Shown here: positions 1-5,619 of the stretch, piece by piece
How the letters are laid out: every line of letters begins with the position of its first letter
Numbering within the stretch: position 1 is the stretch's first letter
From: Vibrio sp. UBA2441
GTDB taxonomy: Bacteria; Pseudomonadota; Gammaproteobacteria; Enterobacterales; Vibrionaceae
Assembly: GCA_002342685.1 (NCBI GenBank)
Contig: DDQN01000038.1
Location: forward strand, 1 to 7,779
Direction of reading: 5' to 3'
Length of the DNA: 7,779 bases
Made by a program: the position numbers and the translations under genes
The notes under the pieces: generated by a model
Seen by the model: the letters and a program-made list of their open reading frames with translations, nothing else
Told to the model about the DNA's origin: nothing
Databases searched by the model: none

Positions 1-16
1 CTTGTTTTTCGGTCAT
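1..16 (-). CDS. Start of an unidentified minus-strand gene, truncated by the window edge
   Basis: Read on the minus strand, an ATG at 16-14 opens MTEKQ and then leaves the window. A strong Shine-Dalgarno stretch (GAGAGGGG, around 21-28) sits 4 nt before the ATG, which is what makes this a credible gene start. It points the same way as the putative rep gene, separated from it by the origin-like region. Five codons give no functional information. No convincing promoter was seen; a TTGCTC-like -35 lies upstream on the minus strand but has no good -10. Confidence 0.4.
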
Positions 17-116
17 GGTTCCCCTCTCTTAAATTGCTTAAGTATGCACCTCTTATTCACTTATCGTAAATATCCATTCATTAGAGCAAGATCGCATCTT
101 TTCCCTTTGCCAGGCC

Positions 117-290
117 GTGGCGAAGCCACAAAAAGGAGTGCGGTGTTAATACGCCAGGAGGAAGGTAAGAGAACGCTGAAGGCGATAGGAAGGCATCAAT
201 GCGCTTGCGCATAAGAAATGCCTTTGCATTTATGTACTTATCCACCGGATAAGTAACAATAAAGATCACTAATTTGCTTTCTTTAGAAAG
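117..290. repeat. Run of five perfect hairpins
   Basis: Consecutive inverted repeats: GTGGC/GCCAC (117-121/125-129, loop GAA); ATGCGC/GCGCAT (199-204/207-212, loop TT); AAATGC/GCATTT (216-221/226-231, loop CTTT); ACTTATCC/GGATAAGT (236-243/247-254, loop ACC); CTTTC/GAAAG (277-281/286-290, loop TTTA). Four of the five fall within 92 bp. None is followed by a T run on either strand, so terminators are unlikely. Primosome or single-strand initiation sites, a structured RNA, or protein-binding palindromes in the origin are possible. The stems are plain in the sequence; the function is not known. Confidence 0.5.
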
Positions 291-365
291 TAATTCGAGT
301 TGAAAACTATGTTGCAGATATACACGGAGCGTTATCACGAAGTAGTTTTAGACGAAATACCGGCG

Positions 366-386
366 TTATACACATGCTTACGCACA
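366..386 (+). promoter_or_regulatory. Tandem DnaA boxes
   Basis: TTATACACA at 366-374 matches the consensus TTATNCACA at 9 of 9 positions. TTACGCACA at 378-386 matches 8 of 9, in the same orientation and 12 bp apart. They lie 132-152 bp beyond the stop of the putative rep gene. Together with the 8/9 box at 238-246 they are the best single argument that this is a replication origin. Confidence 0.5.
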
Positions 387-405
387 AGATAAGATCGACA
401 CACAG

Positions 406-436
406 AAAAAAAGATCATTTGGGGTAAGAAATGATC
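406..436 (-). terminator. Rho-independent-type terminator of the rep operon
   Basis: On the minus strand GATCATTT (436-429) pairs perfectly with AAATGATC (420-413) around an 8-nt loop, and seven T residues follow at once (412-406). The position, about 80-110 nt past the rep stop, suits the end of that operon. The stem is AT-rich (two G/C pairs of eight), so termination may be modest, and the stem also contains two Dam sites. Confidence 0.5.
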
Positions 437-517
437 CGTTTCTGAGACAAAAAATGACCGGAATACGGCCAATTATGGGGAAAGAAACACGGGCTATCCG
501 CTAAAACGAATTAGAGA

Positions 518-1210
518 TTAAGCATATGGAGATTGCGCCATAAAGGCATCAAATTCAGCGAGTTCCGGATCGAGAGGTGGAGAGCCGTCTGATTCATTAA
601 CTGATTGCTGAGCGTGTTTTCTACGCTCTCTTAGTAGAGTAATTGGAGTTAGTATAGTTCTAATTGGCCGTTTTAATTGCTTAGCACGTTTACGAATGCT
701 CTTAGCACTGGCTCGGTGTGCTCGTTTAAACGCCTGTGTTAAGCCTAAATCCCGAAAGTATTTGAGCGTGACTTTCTTGATACTAGTTAAGGCAACGTAC
801 TTATCCTTTCCGTTGCTACCATCGCGGGTTGCCCAGGGCTGTTCAGACGTGATCCATCCTCGAGAACGAAGAAACGGCACGCACTGCTTAACGCGCCACT
901 CCGGAAGGTGTGCCAGTTCGGCCACCCTCGCCCAGGTAAACAAGAAAAAACCACTTTGGGTTGTGGTGCCGACCTTGCGGGTTCGCAGACACATTTGATC
1001 AACCAGGACGGACATGACTTTAAGAATGTCTTTTAAAAAGCGTGACTGAGTTGTGCGGCCGCCAGGCGACTGCAGATGTATACTTTTTGAAGGACACTCG
1101 CGCAAACCGTTTAAATACTCTCTATTCAGAGCAGCCAAAGGGCGGTTACTGCGCTTTTGCTTCGGCGTTTTTTTTGCCGGTGCTTTATAGGTCGTGTCGG
1201 TTGCAGTCAT
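518..1210 (-). CDS. Putative plasmid replication initiator, RepA-like winged-helix protein
   Basis: A 230-aa basic protein with no membrane segment. Residues about 92-145 (TWARVAELAHLPEWRVKQCV, then FLRSRGWI and a KDKYVALT strand) read as a winged helix: two helices, a recognition helix and a beta wing. A very basic helix follows (about 162-198, rich in K and R), then an acidic tail. Small winged-helix initiators such as the IncFII RepA group have this kind of build. No HUH (HxH) motif or Tyr pair of rolling-circle Reps is visible. Its start overlaps the upstream gene's stop as ATGA (1207-1210) and has only a weak ribosome site, so translation is probably coupled. DnaA boxes and a terminator lie just downstream. 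The gene is secure. The Rep role is inferred from fold and context; a phage replication or DNA-binding protein is the alternative. Confidence 0.6.
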   Translation of the reverse strand: MTATDTTYKAPAKKTPKQKRSNRPLAALNREYLNGLRECPSKSIHLQSPGGRTTQSRFLKDILKVMSVLVDQMCLRTRKVGTTTQSGFFLFTWARVAELAHLPEWRVKQCVPFLRSRGWITSEQPWATRDGSNGKDKYVALTSIKKVTLKYFRDLGLTQAFKRAHRASAKSIRKRAKQLKRPIRTILTPITLLRERRKHAQQSVNESDGSPPLDPELAEFDAFMAQSPYA

Positions 1211-1479
1211 TGGCTTTTGTCTGCTTCGGCGATCAATGCAACAAACTCAAGACCAAAATCCCAGAGTTCAGCCTGGGCGGTTTTGCTCTTAATATCGATA
1301 GTGCGATGAATCTCAGCCACGAACTTAAACCGGGAGCCTGTTTGAGCATGCAGTTTAATCTGTTCACTGTTCCTGGCATTAACATCGATGACCAACTGAC
1401 AGGTTTTATTGTCTATCGCTAAGTCTACCAAAGCATGCAGCGCTTTTTTGACCTGATGAGATTCGAGAGTAACAGACAT
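1207..1479 (-). CDS. Small hypothetical protein in the rep operon (90 aa)
   Basis: The ATG at 1479 follows the previous gene's TAA by one base. AGGAAG lies about 9 nt before the ATG, inside the end of that gene. The protein looks soluble and mixed alpha/beta: an N-terminal helix (LESHQVKKALHALVDLAIDN), then beta-like stretches (CQLVIDVNAR, RFKFVAEIHRTIDIK) and a hydrophobic C-terminal helix (ELWDFGLEFVALIAEA). No cysteine pair, signal peptide or known motif was recognised. Its stop TGA overlaps the rep start (ATGA), so its translation probably sets Rep synthesis. A copy-control or Rep-partner role is possible but unproven. I do not recognise the family. Confidence 0.7.
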   Translation of the reverse strand: MSVTLESHQVKKALHALVDLAIDNKTCQLVIDVNARNSEQIKLHAQTGSRFKFVAEIHRTIDIKSKTAQAELWDFGLEFVALIAEADKSQ

Positions 1480-1480
1480 A

Positions 1481-1702
1481 TTATTGGCTTCCTTTGCTGT
1501 TATTAGCTTTATTTCCGCTCAATACTATTAACTCTTCCGCGACCCATTCATCAGCGAAACCAATTAGCCTTCCCCCAACAAATAAGCCCACACGGCCAGA
1601 GGGACAAATATCAACTTCATCGATGTAGATAGAGAATTCGTGAGCTTCTAGAACAAAGCCGGCTGATTTCTGAGATGTGTTTTTTCGAAGCTTAAAAGAC
1701 AT
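1481..1702 (-). CDS. Small hypothetical protein, first gene of the rep operon (73 aa)
   Basis: The start at 1702 (MSFKLRKN) is chosen because GGAGGA lies 7 nt upstream. A longer TTG start at 1714 would put that ribosome site inside the gene. The basic N-terminus is followed by alternating strands (SAGFVLEAHEFSIYIDEVDI, GRVGLFVGGRLIGFA) and a short helix (WVAEELIVLS). This suggests a small beta-barrel-like protein, perhaps binding nucleic acid, but no family was recognised. It is separated by one base from the next gene and is divergent from the HTH gene at 1977, the arrangement of an early or replication operon facing its repressor. Confidence 0.7.
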   Translation of the reverse strand: MSFKLRKNTSQKSAGFVLEAHEFSIYIDEVDICPSGRVGLFVGGRLIGFADEWVAEELIVLSGNKANNSKGSQ

Positions 1703-1737
1703 GTATTCCTCCAAACATTTGACTCTTTACAGAAGAC

Positions 1738-1765
1738 TTTATTCGAGAAACTTCACACTTTTCAA
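1738..1765 (-). promoter_or_regulatory. Possible promoter of the rep operon
   Basis: On the minus strand TTGAAA (1765-1760) is followed after 16 nt by AATAAA (1743-1738). These match the sigma70 consensus at 5 of 6 and 4 of 6. The predicted start near 1731 would give a short leader of about 29 nt before the ATG at 1702. This is a weak match, chosen mainly for its position. Confidence 0.3.
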
Positions 1766-1923
1766 AACTCGCTCCCCTTCAATACTCTGTCGGGTTTAAA
1801 GAGCTTTTTTATCTTTTATTGAACCAAATCTGAGCTATGACGAAATTCAAAAATCAAATCCGATCAATCAAGTCTCTTAAATGCAAATGGTATGGATCCA
1901 GCAGTACATAAACAATCACTTGA

Positions 1924-1932
1924 TGGTGTAAT
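1924..1932 (+). promoter_or_regulatory. Possible extended -10 promoter of the HTH gene
   Basis: TGGTGTAAT combines the TGn extension with TGTAAT (5 of 6 to TATAAT). The -35 region is poor. Transcription would begin near 1939, on the CACAATTGT motif, giving a leader of about 38 nt before the ATG at 1977. Confidence 0.3.
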
Positions 1933-1938
1933 GCACTG

Positions 1939-1947
1939 CACAATTGT
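1939..1947. promoter_or_regulatory. Candidate operator, copy 1 (CACAATTGT)
   Basis: CACAATTGT contains the perfect 8-bp palindrome ACAATTGT and overlaps the predicted transcription start of the HTH gene. The same 9 bases form the core of the palindrome at the recombinase operon (2441-2452). I saw no third copy in the window. A shared operator for the HTH protein is inference. Confidence 0.35.
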
Positions 1948-1976
1948 CTAGTTTATGCTTGATTCAGGGGGAAAAT

Positions 1977-2237
1977 ATGATTACTACTCTTGAACTTTTG
2001 GACAGGCTAAAACAAGAGGTTAACTTGCCTAGCGACTATGCAGTTGCTAAATTCCTTAATGTTTCTCAACAAGCGGTGTCAAGGTGGAGAAATGGTAGGG
2101 TTATGTGCGAGGAAACCGCCCTAAAAGTGGCTAGAGTTTTGAAAATTGATCAAGATATGGTAATCCTGTCTAACATTGTAGAGAGGCAAACAAACCAGAA
2201 GGCGAAAGAGACTTTAATACGGCTAATCTCCTCTTGA
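1977..2237 (+). CDS. Small HTH repressor-like DNA-binding protein (86 aa), DUF3693-like
   Basis: The start is at 1977 because AGGGGG lies 5 nt upstream; a TTG 33 nt earlier is less likely. A Cro/C1-type helix-turn-helix spans residues about 19-40: SDYAVAKFLNVSQQAVSRWRNG, with helix 2 around AVAKFL and recognition helix QQAVSRW. A helix (EETALKVARVLKID) follows, and then a charged C-terminal part. The LLDR...SDYAVAK..N.S.QAVS.WR.G pattern recalls the DUF3693 regulators of Vibrio filamentous phages and plasmids. Those often carry a C-terminal membrane segment, which is absent here. It is divergent from the rep operon and sits just before the recombinase genes, so it may repress either or both. 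The DNA-binding role is secure; the targets are inferred. Confidence 0.82.
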   Translation: MITTLELLDRLKQEVNLPSDYAVAKFLNVSQQAVSRWRNGRVMCEETALKVARVLKIDQDMVILSNIVERQTNQKAKETLIRLISS

Positions 2238-2400
2238 AGATGTCACTTTAATATACGACACACCCTTATATCCATATGTTTTTATTGCAATTACCATCAT
2301 TAATTAAAGACGTTACGGTGTATTTTATGTTAAATAGCTCGGGTTTTTGGTTAGCTTCATAATTATTCCAGTTTCAACAACTTAGCTTATAGCTAGCCAC

Positions 2401-2429
2401 TTGCCATAATTTCGGTCTGGGCTTATGAT
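2401..2429 (+). promoter_or_regulatory. Sigma70-type promoter of the recombinase operon
   Basis: TTGCCA (2401-2406) and TATGAT (2424-2429) are each 5 of 6 to consensus and separated by the ideal 17 nt. Transcription should start near 2436. That makes the ATG at 2436 an unlikely start codon and favours the one at 2469. Confidence 0.6.
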
Positions 2430-2440
2430 AACTTCATGAT

Positions 2441-2452
2441 TCACAATTGTGA
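2441..2452. promoter_or_regulatory. Candidate operator, copy 2: perfect palindrome TCACAATTGTGA
   Basis: A 12-bp perfect palindrome at about +6 to +17 of the predicted transcript, a position where a bound repressor would block initiation. Its core CACAATTGT is identical to 1939-1947 ahead of the HTH gene. In RNA it could fold only weakly. Control by the HTH protein is inferred. Confidence 0.4.
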
Positions 2453-2468
2453 GGCTTTAGTTAGGTTC

Positions 2469-3998
2469 ATGACTTACTCAACTTTGGAAGTTTCAAGGAA
2501 TAAACAGCAAGCTCATATCTTAGTGGACGATGAGACCACCCTTCCTTCTCTGTTCGTCACAGTTTATGGTTTAAAAAAACTGAGTAGGAAACAACTGAGC
2601 ACTCAGAGGAACATTCATCGTTCATTGAAATTTTTCTATGTCTATTACTTCAAGAAATACAAGCGAACGTTCGACAACGATTTCTACGAAGCTGGATACA
2701 ACATTTCGCCTTTCATCAGTGAGCTTGATAGTTTCTTCCACTATCTGCTTGGTCAACAACACCTCAATGATGAGAAAAACATTTTGGGTCTTGGGTTTAT
2801 GCGGTTAGCCATTTCCCAGTCAAACAAAATAACCTATAGCGGGCACATCAGACATGTTGGTGGCTTCTTTAGATACCTAAACTTCCGATACATGAATGTC
2901 TCGTACCAAGACATGTCACCAATAGACGCTCACGACGTTTTTAAGGCAAACAAGAGTTGCCTTGATGACGCGATAAAGAGCTTCAACAAGATTGAGGCTT
3001 CTCAGAACGAACCTTCACACAGATACAAAAGTATCACTGAGAAGCAGAGTGTTGAGCTTATGAATATGTTGCTCCCCTCCACTCCTGCTTTCATTGATGT
3101 AGATACTGATGAACGTGTTGATGCTGTGATTAACCCTGTTAATCCATTTAAAGAAGGTTTTCTGCAATACCGTAACTATCTAATACATAGATTTATGTAC
3201 AACTATGGTTTGCGTGTTGGTGAGGTGCAGTTGCTTATGATAGACAGCATTGCCGAAACGCTGCCAGACTCACGAGGTAAAACTCAATTTGTGATGGTTG
3301 TACAGAATCTACCGGATGAGGTTGATGACCCAAGGAAGCATAAACCGTCAATTAAGACAGTGCACTCATACCGTCGAATAGAACTGACTGAAGACGACTT
3401 CATCATGGTTGAGATATTTAAGAATCGTTACCGTAGTCCGCTGTTTGAAGAAAAAGGCATCAAAGATCATGGCATCCTCTTTATCAAAGGGTCTGGCAAG
3501 CTAACCCCATTTTCCTACGATGGGATTCTCACAATCTATAAGGAAAAAATCGACCCTACGTTCATTCGCCTCCATCCCTATTACCGAACTGAGTCGAAAA
3601 AGAAGATCGATTATATGGTGAAATTGACTCCCCATGTAGGTCGACACACTTGGGCGTACATCACATTGGAATACATCTACAACGAAATTCTGAAAGAGAA
3701 TTTAATGATGGCTAGTGACTACGGAATCCGCGCAAGGATGAATGGTGAGCTAGATGCCGCTGTAGAAAAACTGCGATCATTAGGTGGCTGGTCAGAGACC
3801 TGTAAAGTACCTCTAATGTATGCCAAACGATTTGTCGAAATGGTGAGCAACGAAAGTAATAAGAATCGAACTAAACGTTCGGATTGGCAGGCCGCTATAC
3901 CAGCTACACCTACTCCGAGAAGTGAAACGGAATCAACTTACAACCCTTTAGAAGATGATGGATATGACGAAGACATCCCATTCGATTTATTCGATTAA
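2469..3998 (+). CDS. intA: Tyrosine recombinase, first of the trio (IntA-like, 509 aa)
   Basis: Integrase-type DNA strand-exchange enzyme. The catalytic set is intact: Arg249 in YGLRVGEVQLL, the beta-hairpin Lys296 in IKTVHSYRR, His389 and Arg392 in HVGRHTWA, Trp441 in GGW (the His/Trp position; Cre also has Trp) and nucleophile Tyr451 in MYAKRF. Residues about 30-180 form the helical core-binding part. After Tyr451 comes a basic stretch, then an acidic tail ending DEDIPFDLFD, unusual for an integrase. The start at 2469 is preferred because the promoter places the transcript start near 2436, where an 11-residue longer ATG lies; neither has a strong ribosome site. The gene overlaps the next by 35 bp. 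The recombinase function is firm. The symbol rests on the resemblance to SE elements, not on alignment. Confidence 0.85.
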   Translation: MTYSTLEVSRNKQQAHILVDDETTLPSLFVTVYGLKKLSRKQLSTQRNIHRSLKFFYVYYFKKYKRTFDNDFYEAGYNISPFISELDSFFHYLLGQQHLNDEKNILGLGFMRLAISQSNKITYSGHIRHVGGFFRYLNFRYMNVSYQDMSPIDAHDVFKANKSCLDDAIKSFNKIEASQNEPSHRYKSITEKQSVELMNMLLPSTPAFIDVDTDERVDAVINPVNPFKEGFLQYRNYLIHRFMYNYGLRVGEVQLLMIDSIAETLPDSRGKTQFVMVVQNLPDEVDDPRKHKPSIKTVHSYRRIELTEDDFIMVEIFKNRYRSPLFEEKGIKDHGILFIKGSGKLTPFSYDGILTIYKEKIDPTFIRLHPYYRTESKKKIDYMVKLTPHVGRHTWAYITLEYIYNEILKENLMMASDYGIRARMNGELDAAVEKLRSLGGWSETCKVPLMYAKRFVEMVSNESNKNRTKRSDWQAAIPATPTPRSETESTYNPLEDDGYDEDIPFDLFD

Positions 3999-5619
3999 TA
4001 ACCTTGCACAAGAACCACAACATGTTGATTCGTTATTCACGGCTGAGCAGCTTGAATGGATTGATGGTATTGAGTTTCCACAGCGATTGCTCTTGTTGAA
4101 TGCAACGGAGTTTGATGACCAGTTTTTAACTCTGACTAACGATTGGCGATACCGTTTCTCAGGTGAGAATAAAGCTATCTTGTTTGCGTCAGGACGTAAC
4201 TTCAGCGATCTATCTTCATCTTCAATCAAGCTAATCAAATATCTGACAGTCGAATATATTAAAGAAAACTCTGCAAGTTCCGCCAACAGATTTGCTGAGG
4301 GTTTCGCAAGAGTATTCAAGGATCTGGCAGCTATTTCGCGTGAGAGTCTTGTAGCCAAATTGCGAGAGTTGGTTGCTAAGGTTGACCGTAACCATTCTGA
4401 CAACAGTAATTTTTATTACACACTCTACGTTCTTCGCAAACTTGAACGAGGTGATTTTTTTAGAAGCACTGGCGACAAAGGTGACCTTGAGGATTTATTG
4501 TTAGAAGTACCTCGACCTAGGAACGCAAATTGGGGCCGTTACCAGAACCTAGACCTTGTCATTCCAGACGAGGTGTGTCTGTTGATTGAGAACGGAGTGC
4601 AGCTATGGGCATCAAAGTTATGTCCGAAACTGGAGACCAAAGAGTCTAAAATTAAGCACTTTGATAAGCTCAAGAAAGTCATTAAAATCAATGTATTAAT
4701 GGACTGTATCATCATGGGTATCGTCTATTACACGGGAGCACGACCAGTTCAAATCGGTAATATGGCCGGAGGTGACTATGTAGTAGATACCATGAATGAA
4801 CATGGAATGCGTTATTCGTTTCTAGTGCCTTATGCTAAGAAGTCCAAACTGGCAGTCCACCGGGTTCGTGTCGCTATCCCTGAGGAGCTTGGGAAGCTAA
4901 TTACCCTGTACAAGTACTTAGAAAAAATTGGTGATGATGATCCGCTATTTCCTACAAAGTTAGCCTCTAGAGCGATGGTTGATAAATCGATTAGGAACAT
5001 GTTGCTCAAGTTCTCTTCGAAGGAAATTCAGGGAGCAGTAAAAAGTGAAGACTACGAGCTACCGATTTACACAGCCAACCTCTTCCGACATAACGTTGGT
5101 CACTCTATGGCGATGAATGGCGCGAGCGCTGCTGAAATTGCCTACATTTTGGGGCATTCCAACTATACCGTTGCTGACAGGTATATTGCTGCTACTCCCG
5201 AAATGTCCGACATTCGTGAGCAGGCTCTTGGTCGAAATCCTGTGTTCAAGAATATGATGGTGTTGATGTTGACTGGGAACCTAATCCACAGCACTGAATG
5301 GGAAGGTCGAAGGGTTGCAGCGTCAATTGGCGGAAAGCTACATCACCATATTGGTGGGTGTAGCTACGAAGAAAACATCTGTCCATTCTCCCAAGGCCGT
5401 GCGTGCTATGGGTGTCTGTACCTTATGCCCTTCACAGACGGTAATCATAAGGAAGTACTGGATTCATTCTTTGATGAGATTGATGAAACTCGTAACATTG
5501 CTGACGACACAGGTCAAGTACACCACCCAGTGATGACTGAGTTAGTACGTCGTAAAGACCATGTACTTCAGGTGATGGCTCGTATTGAAATGGTTCAGGC
5601 TAAGGAAGATAACGAATAG
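3964..5619 (+). CDS. tfp: Tyrosine-recombinase-fold protein with altered active site (Tfp-like, 551 aa)
   Basis: The C-terminal half has the recombinase fold: Arg260 in YTGARPVQIGNM, hairpin lysines (292-295, YAKKSK), LFRHNVGH with Arg375, GHSN with His398 and Tyr407 in ADRY. The first His of HxxR is Asn372 (NLFR), so the usual pentad is incomplete. Downstream, His460-462 and Cys466, Cys473, Cys481 and Cys484 (C-x6-C-x7-C-x2-C) look like a zinc-binding module before a helical tail. It starts inside intA, so translation is coupled. The ATG at 3964 has GAAG 9 nt upstream; the ATGs at 3955 and 3958 leave no room for a ribosome site but cannot be excluded. It may be a helper, for synapsis or for positioning its partners, with reduced or no cleavage. 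The symbol comes from the SE comparison. Confidence 0.82.
   Translation: MTKTSHSIYSINNLAQEPQHVDSLFTAEQLEWIDGIEFPQRLLLLNATEFDDQFLTLTNDWRYRFSGENKAILFASGRNFSDLSSSSIKLIKYLTVEYIKENSASSANRFAEGFARVFKDLAAISRESLVAKLRELVAKVDRNHSDNSNFYYTLYVLRKLERGDFFRSTGDKGDLEDLLLEVPRPRNANWGRYQNLDLVIPDEVCLLIENGVQLWASKLCPKLETKESKIKHFDKLKKVIKINVLMDCIIMGIVYYTGARPVQIGNMAGGDYVVDTMNEHGMRYSFLVPYAKKSKLAVHRVRVAIPEELGKLITLYKYLEKIGDDDPLFPTKLASRAMVDKSIRNMLLKFSSKEIQGAVKSEDYELPIYTANLFRHNVGHSMAMNGASAAEIAYILGHSNYTVADRYIAATPEMSDIREQALGRNPVFKNMMVLMLTGNLIHSTEWEGRRVAASIGGKLHHHIGGCSYEENICPFSQGRACYGCLYLMPFTDGNHKEVLDSFFDEIDETRNIADDTGQVHHPVMTELVRRKDHVLQVMARIEMVQAKEDNE

Larger units (their letters stand above)
17..517. other. Non-coding region downstream of rep; candidate replication origin
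   Basis: About 500 bp without a believable gene. It contains one perfect DnaA box (TTATACACA, 366-374), a tandem one-mismatch box 12 bp further on (TTACGCACA, 378-386), and a third (TTATCCACC, 238-246) inside a hairpin. It also holds five GATC (Dam) sites, three of them between 393 and 436, runs of A, and many inverted repeats. It lies immediately past the 3' end of the putative rep gene. IncFII-type plasmids place oriR downstream of repA with a DnaA box, so the layout fits a theta-type, DnaA-dependent origin. No clear Rep iterons were found, so origin function is inferred. Confidence 0.45.
1703..1976. promoter_or_regulatory. Divergent control region between the rep operon and the HTH gene
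   Basis: A 274-bp AT-rich gap. It holds the weak rep-operon promoter, an inverted repeat ATCAAGT/ACTTGAT (1867-1873/1918-1924), a palindrome-like TGCACTGCA (1932-1940) and the overlapping CACAATTGT (1939-1947). A repressor gene facing an operon across such a gap is normally autoregulated and controls both directions. Which repeat is the operator cannot be told from the sequence. Confidence 0.45.
2238..2468. other. Leader of the recombinase operon; candidate left end of the mobile element
   Basis: Non-coding, AT-rich DNA with a good promoter (2401-2429), a small hairpin TAGCT/AGCTA (2383-2387/2391-2395), repeats of TTAGCTT (2351-2357, 2382-2388) and degenerate 13-bp repeats. No terminator for the HTH gene was found. 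Elements with tandem tyrosine recombinases normally end close upstream of their first recombinase gene, so the boundary between replicon and element may lie here, or further left if the HTH gene belongs to the element. The other end is outside the window, so the exact end cannot be fixed. Confidence 0.35.
2352..2474 (+). repeat. Three degenerate 13-bp direct repeats around the recombinase promoter
   Basis: TAGCTTCATAATT (2352-2364), TAACTTCATGATT (2429-2441) and TAGGTTCATGACT (2462-2474) share TA-n-n-TTCAT-R-A-n-T. Starts are 77 and 33 bp apart, both multiples of 11, so they would face the same side of the helix. The third covers the proposed IntA start codon. They could be recombinase-binding sites, but in AT-rich DNA a pair this similar may arise by chance. 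Confidence 0.3.

Noticed and set aside
2..338. Open frames of 70 aa (plus) and 85 aa (minus) over the hairpin region
   Set aside because: No ribosome sites, low-complexity unconvincing protein sequence, and they cross the hairpins and origin signals; treated as non-coding.
518..1210. Rolling-circle (HUH) Rep of a filamentous phage
   Set aside because: No HxH metal motif and no catalytic Tyr motif; the fold reads as winged helix, although the HTH neighbour resembles phage repressors.
696..1422. Plus-strand frames of 100 and 126 aa opposite the rep operon
   Set aside because: Antisense shadows of three well-supported genes, lacking ribosome sites and sensible composition.
2441..2452. CRP or lac-operator site
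   Set aside because: The half-sites are in the opposite orientation to TGTGA-N6-TCACA and only 2 bp apart, so it does not fit CRP.
2469..3998. Integron integrase
   Set aside because: Too long, no IntI-specific patch seen, and no attC-like cassette array follows.
3987..4403. Minus-strand frame of 138 aa inside tfp
   Set aside because: Antisense to a secure gene with recombinase motifs; Ser/Asn-rich shadow without a ribosome site.
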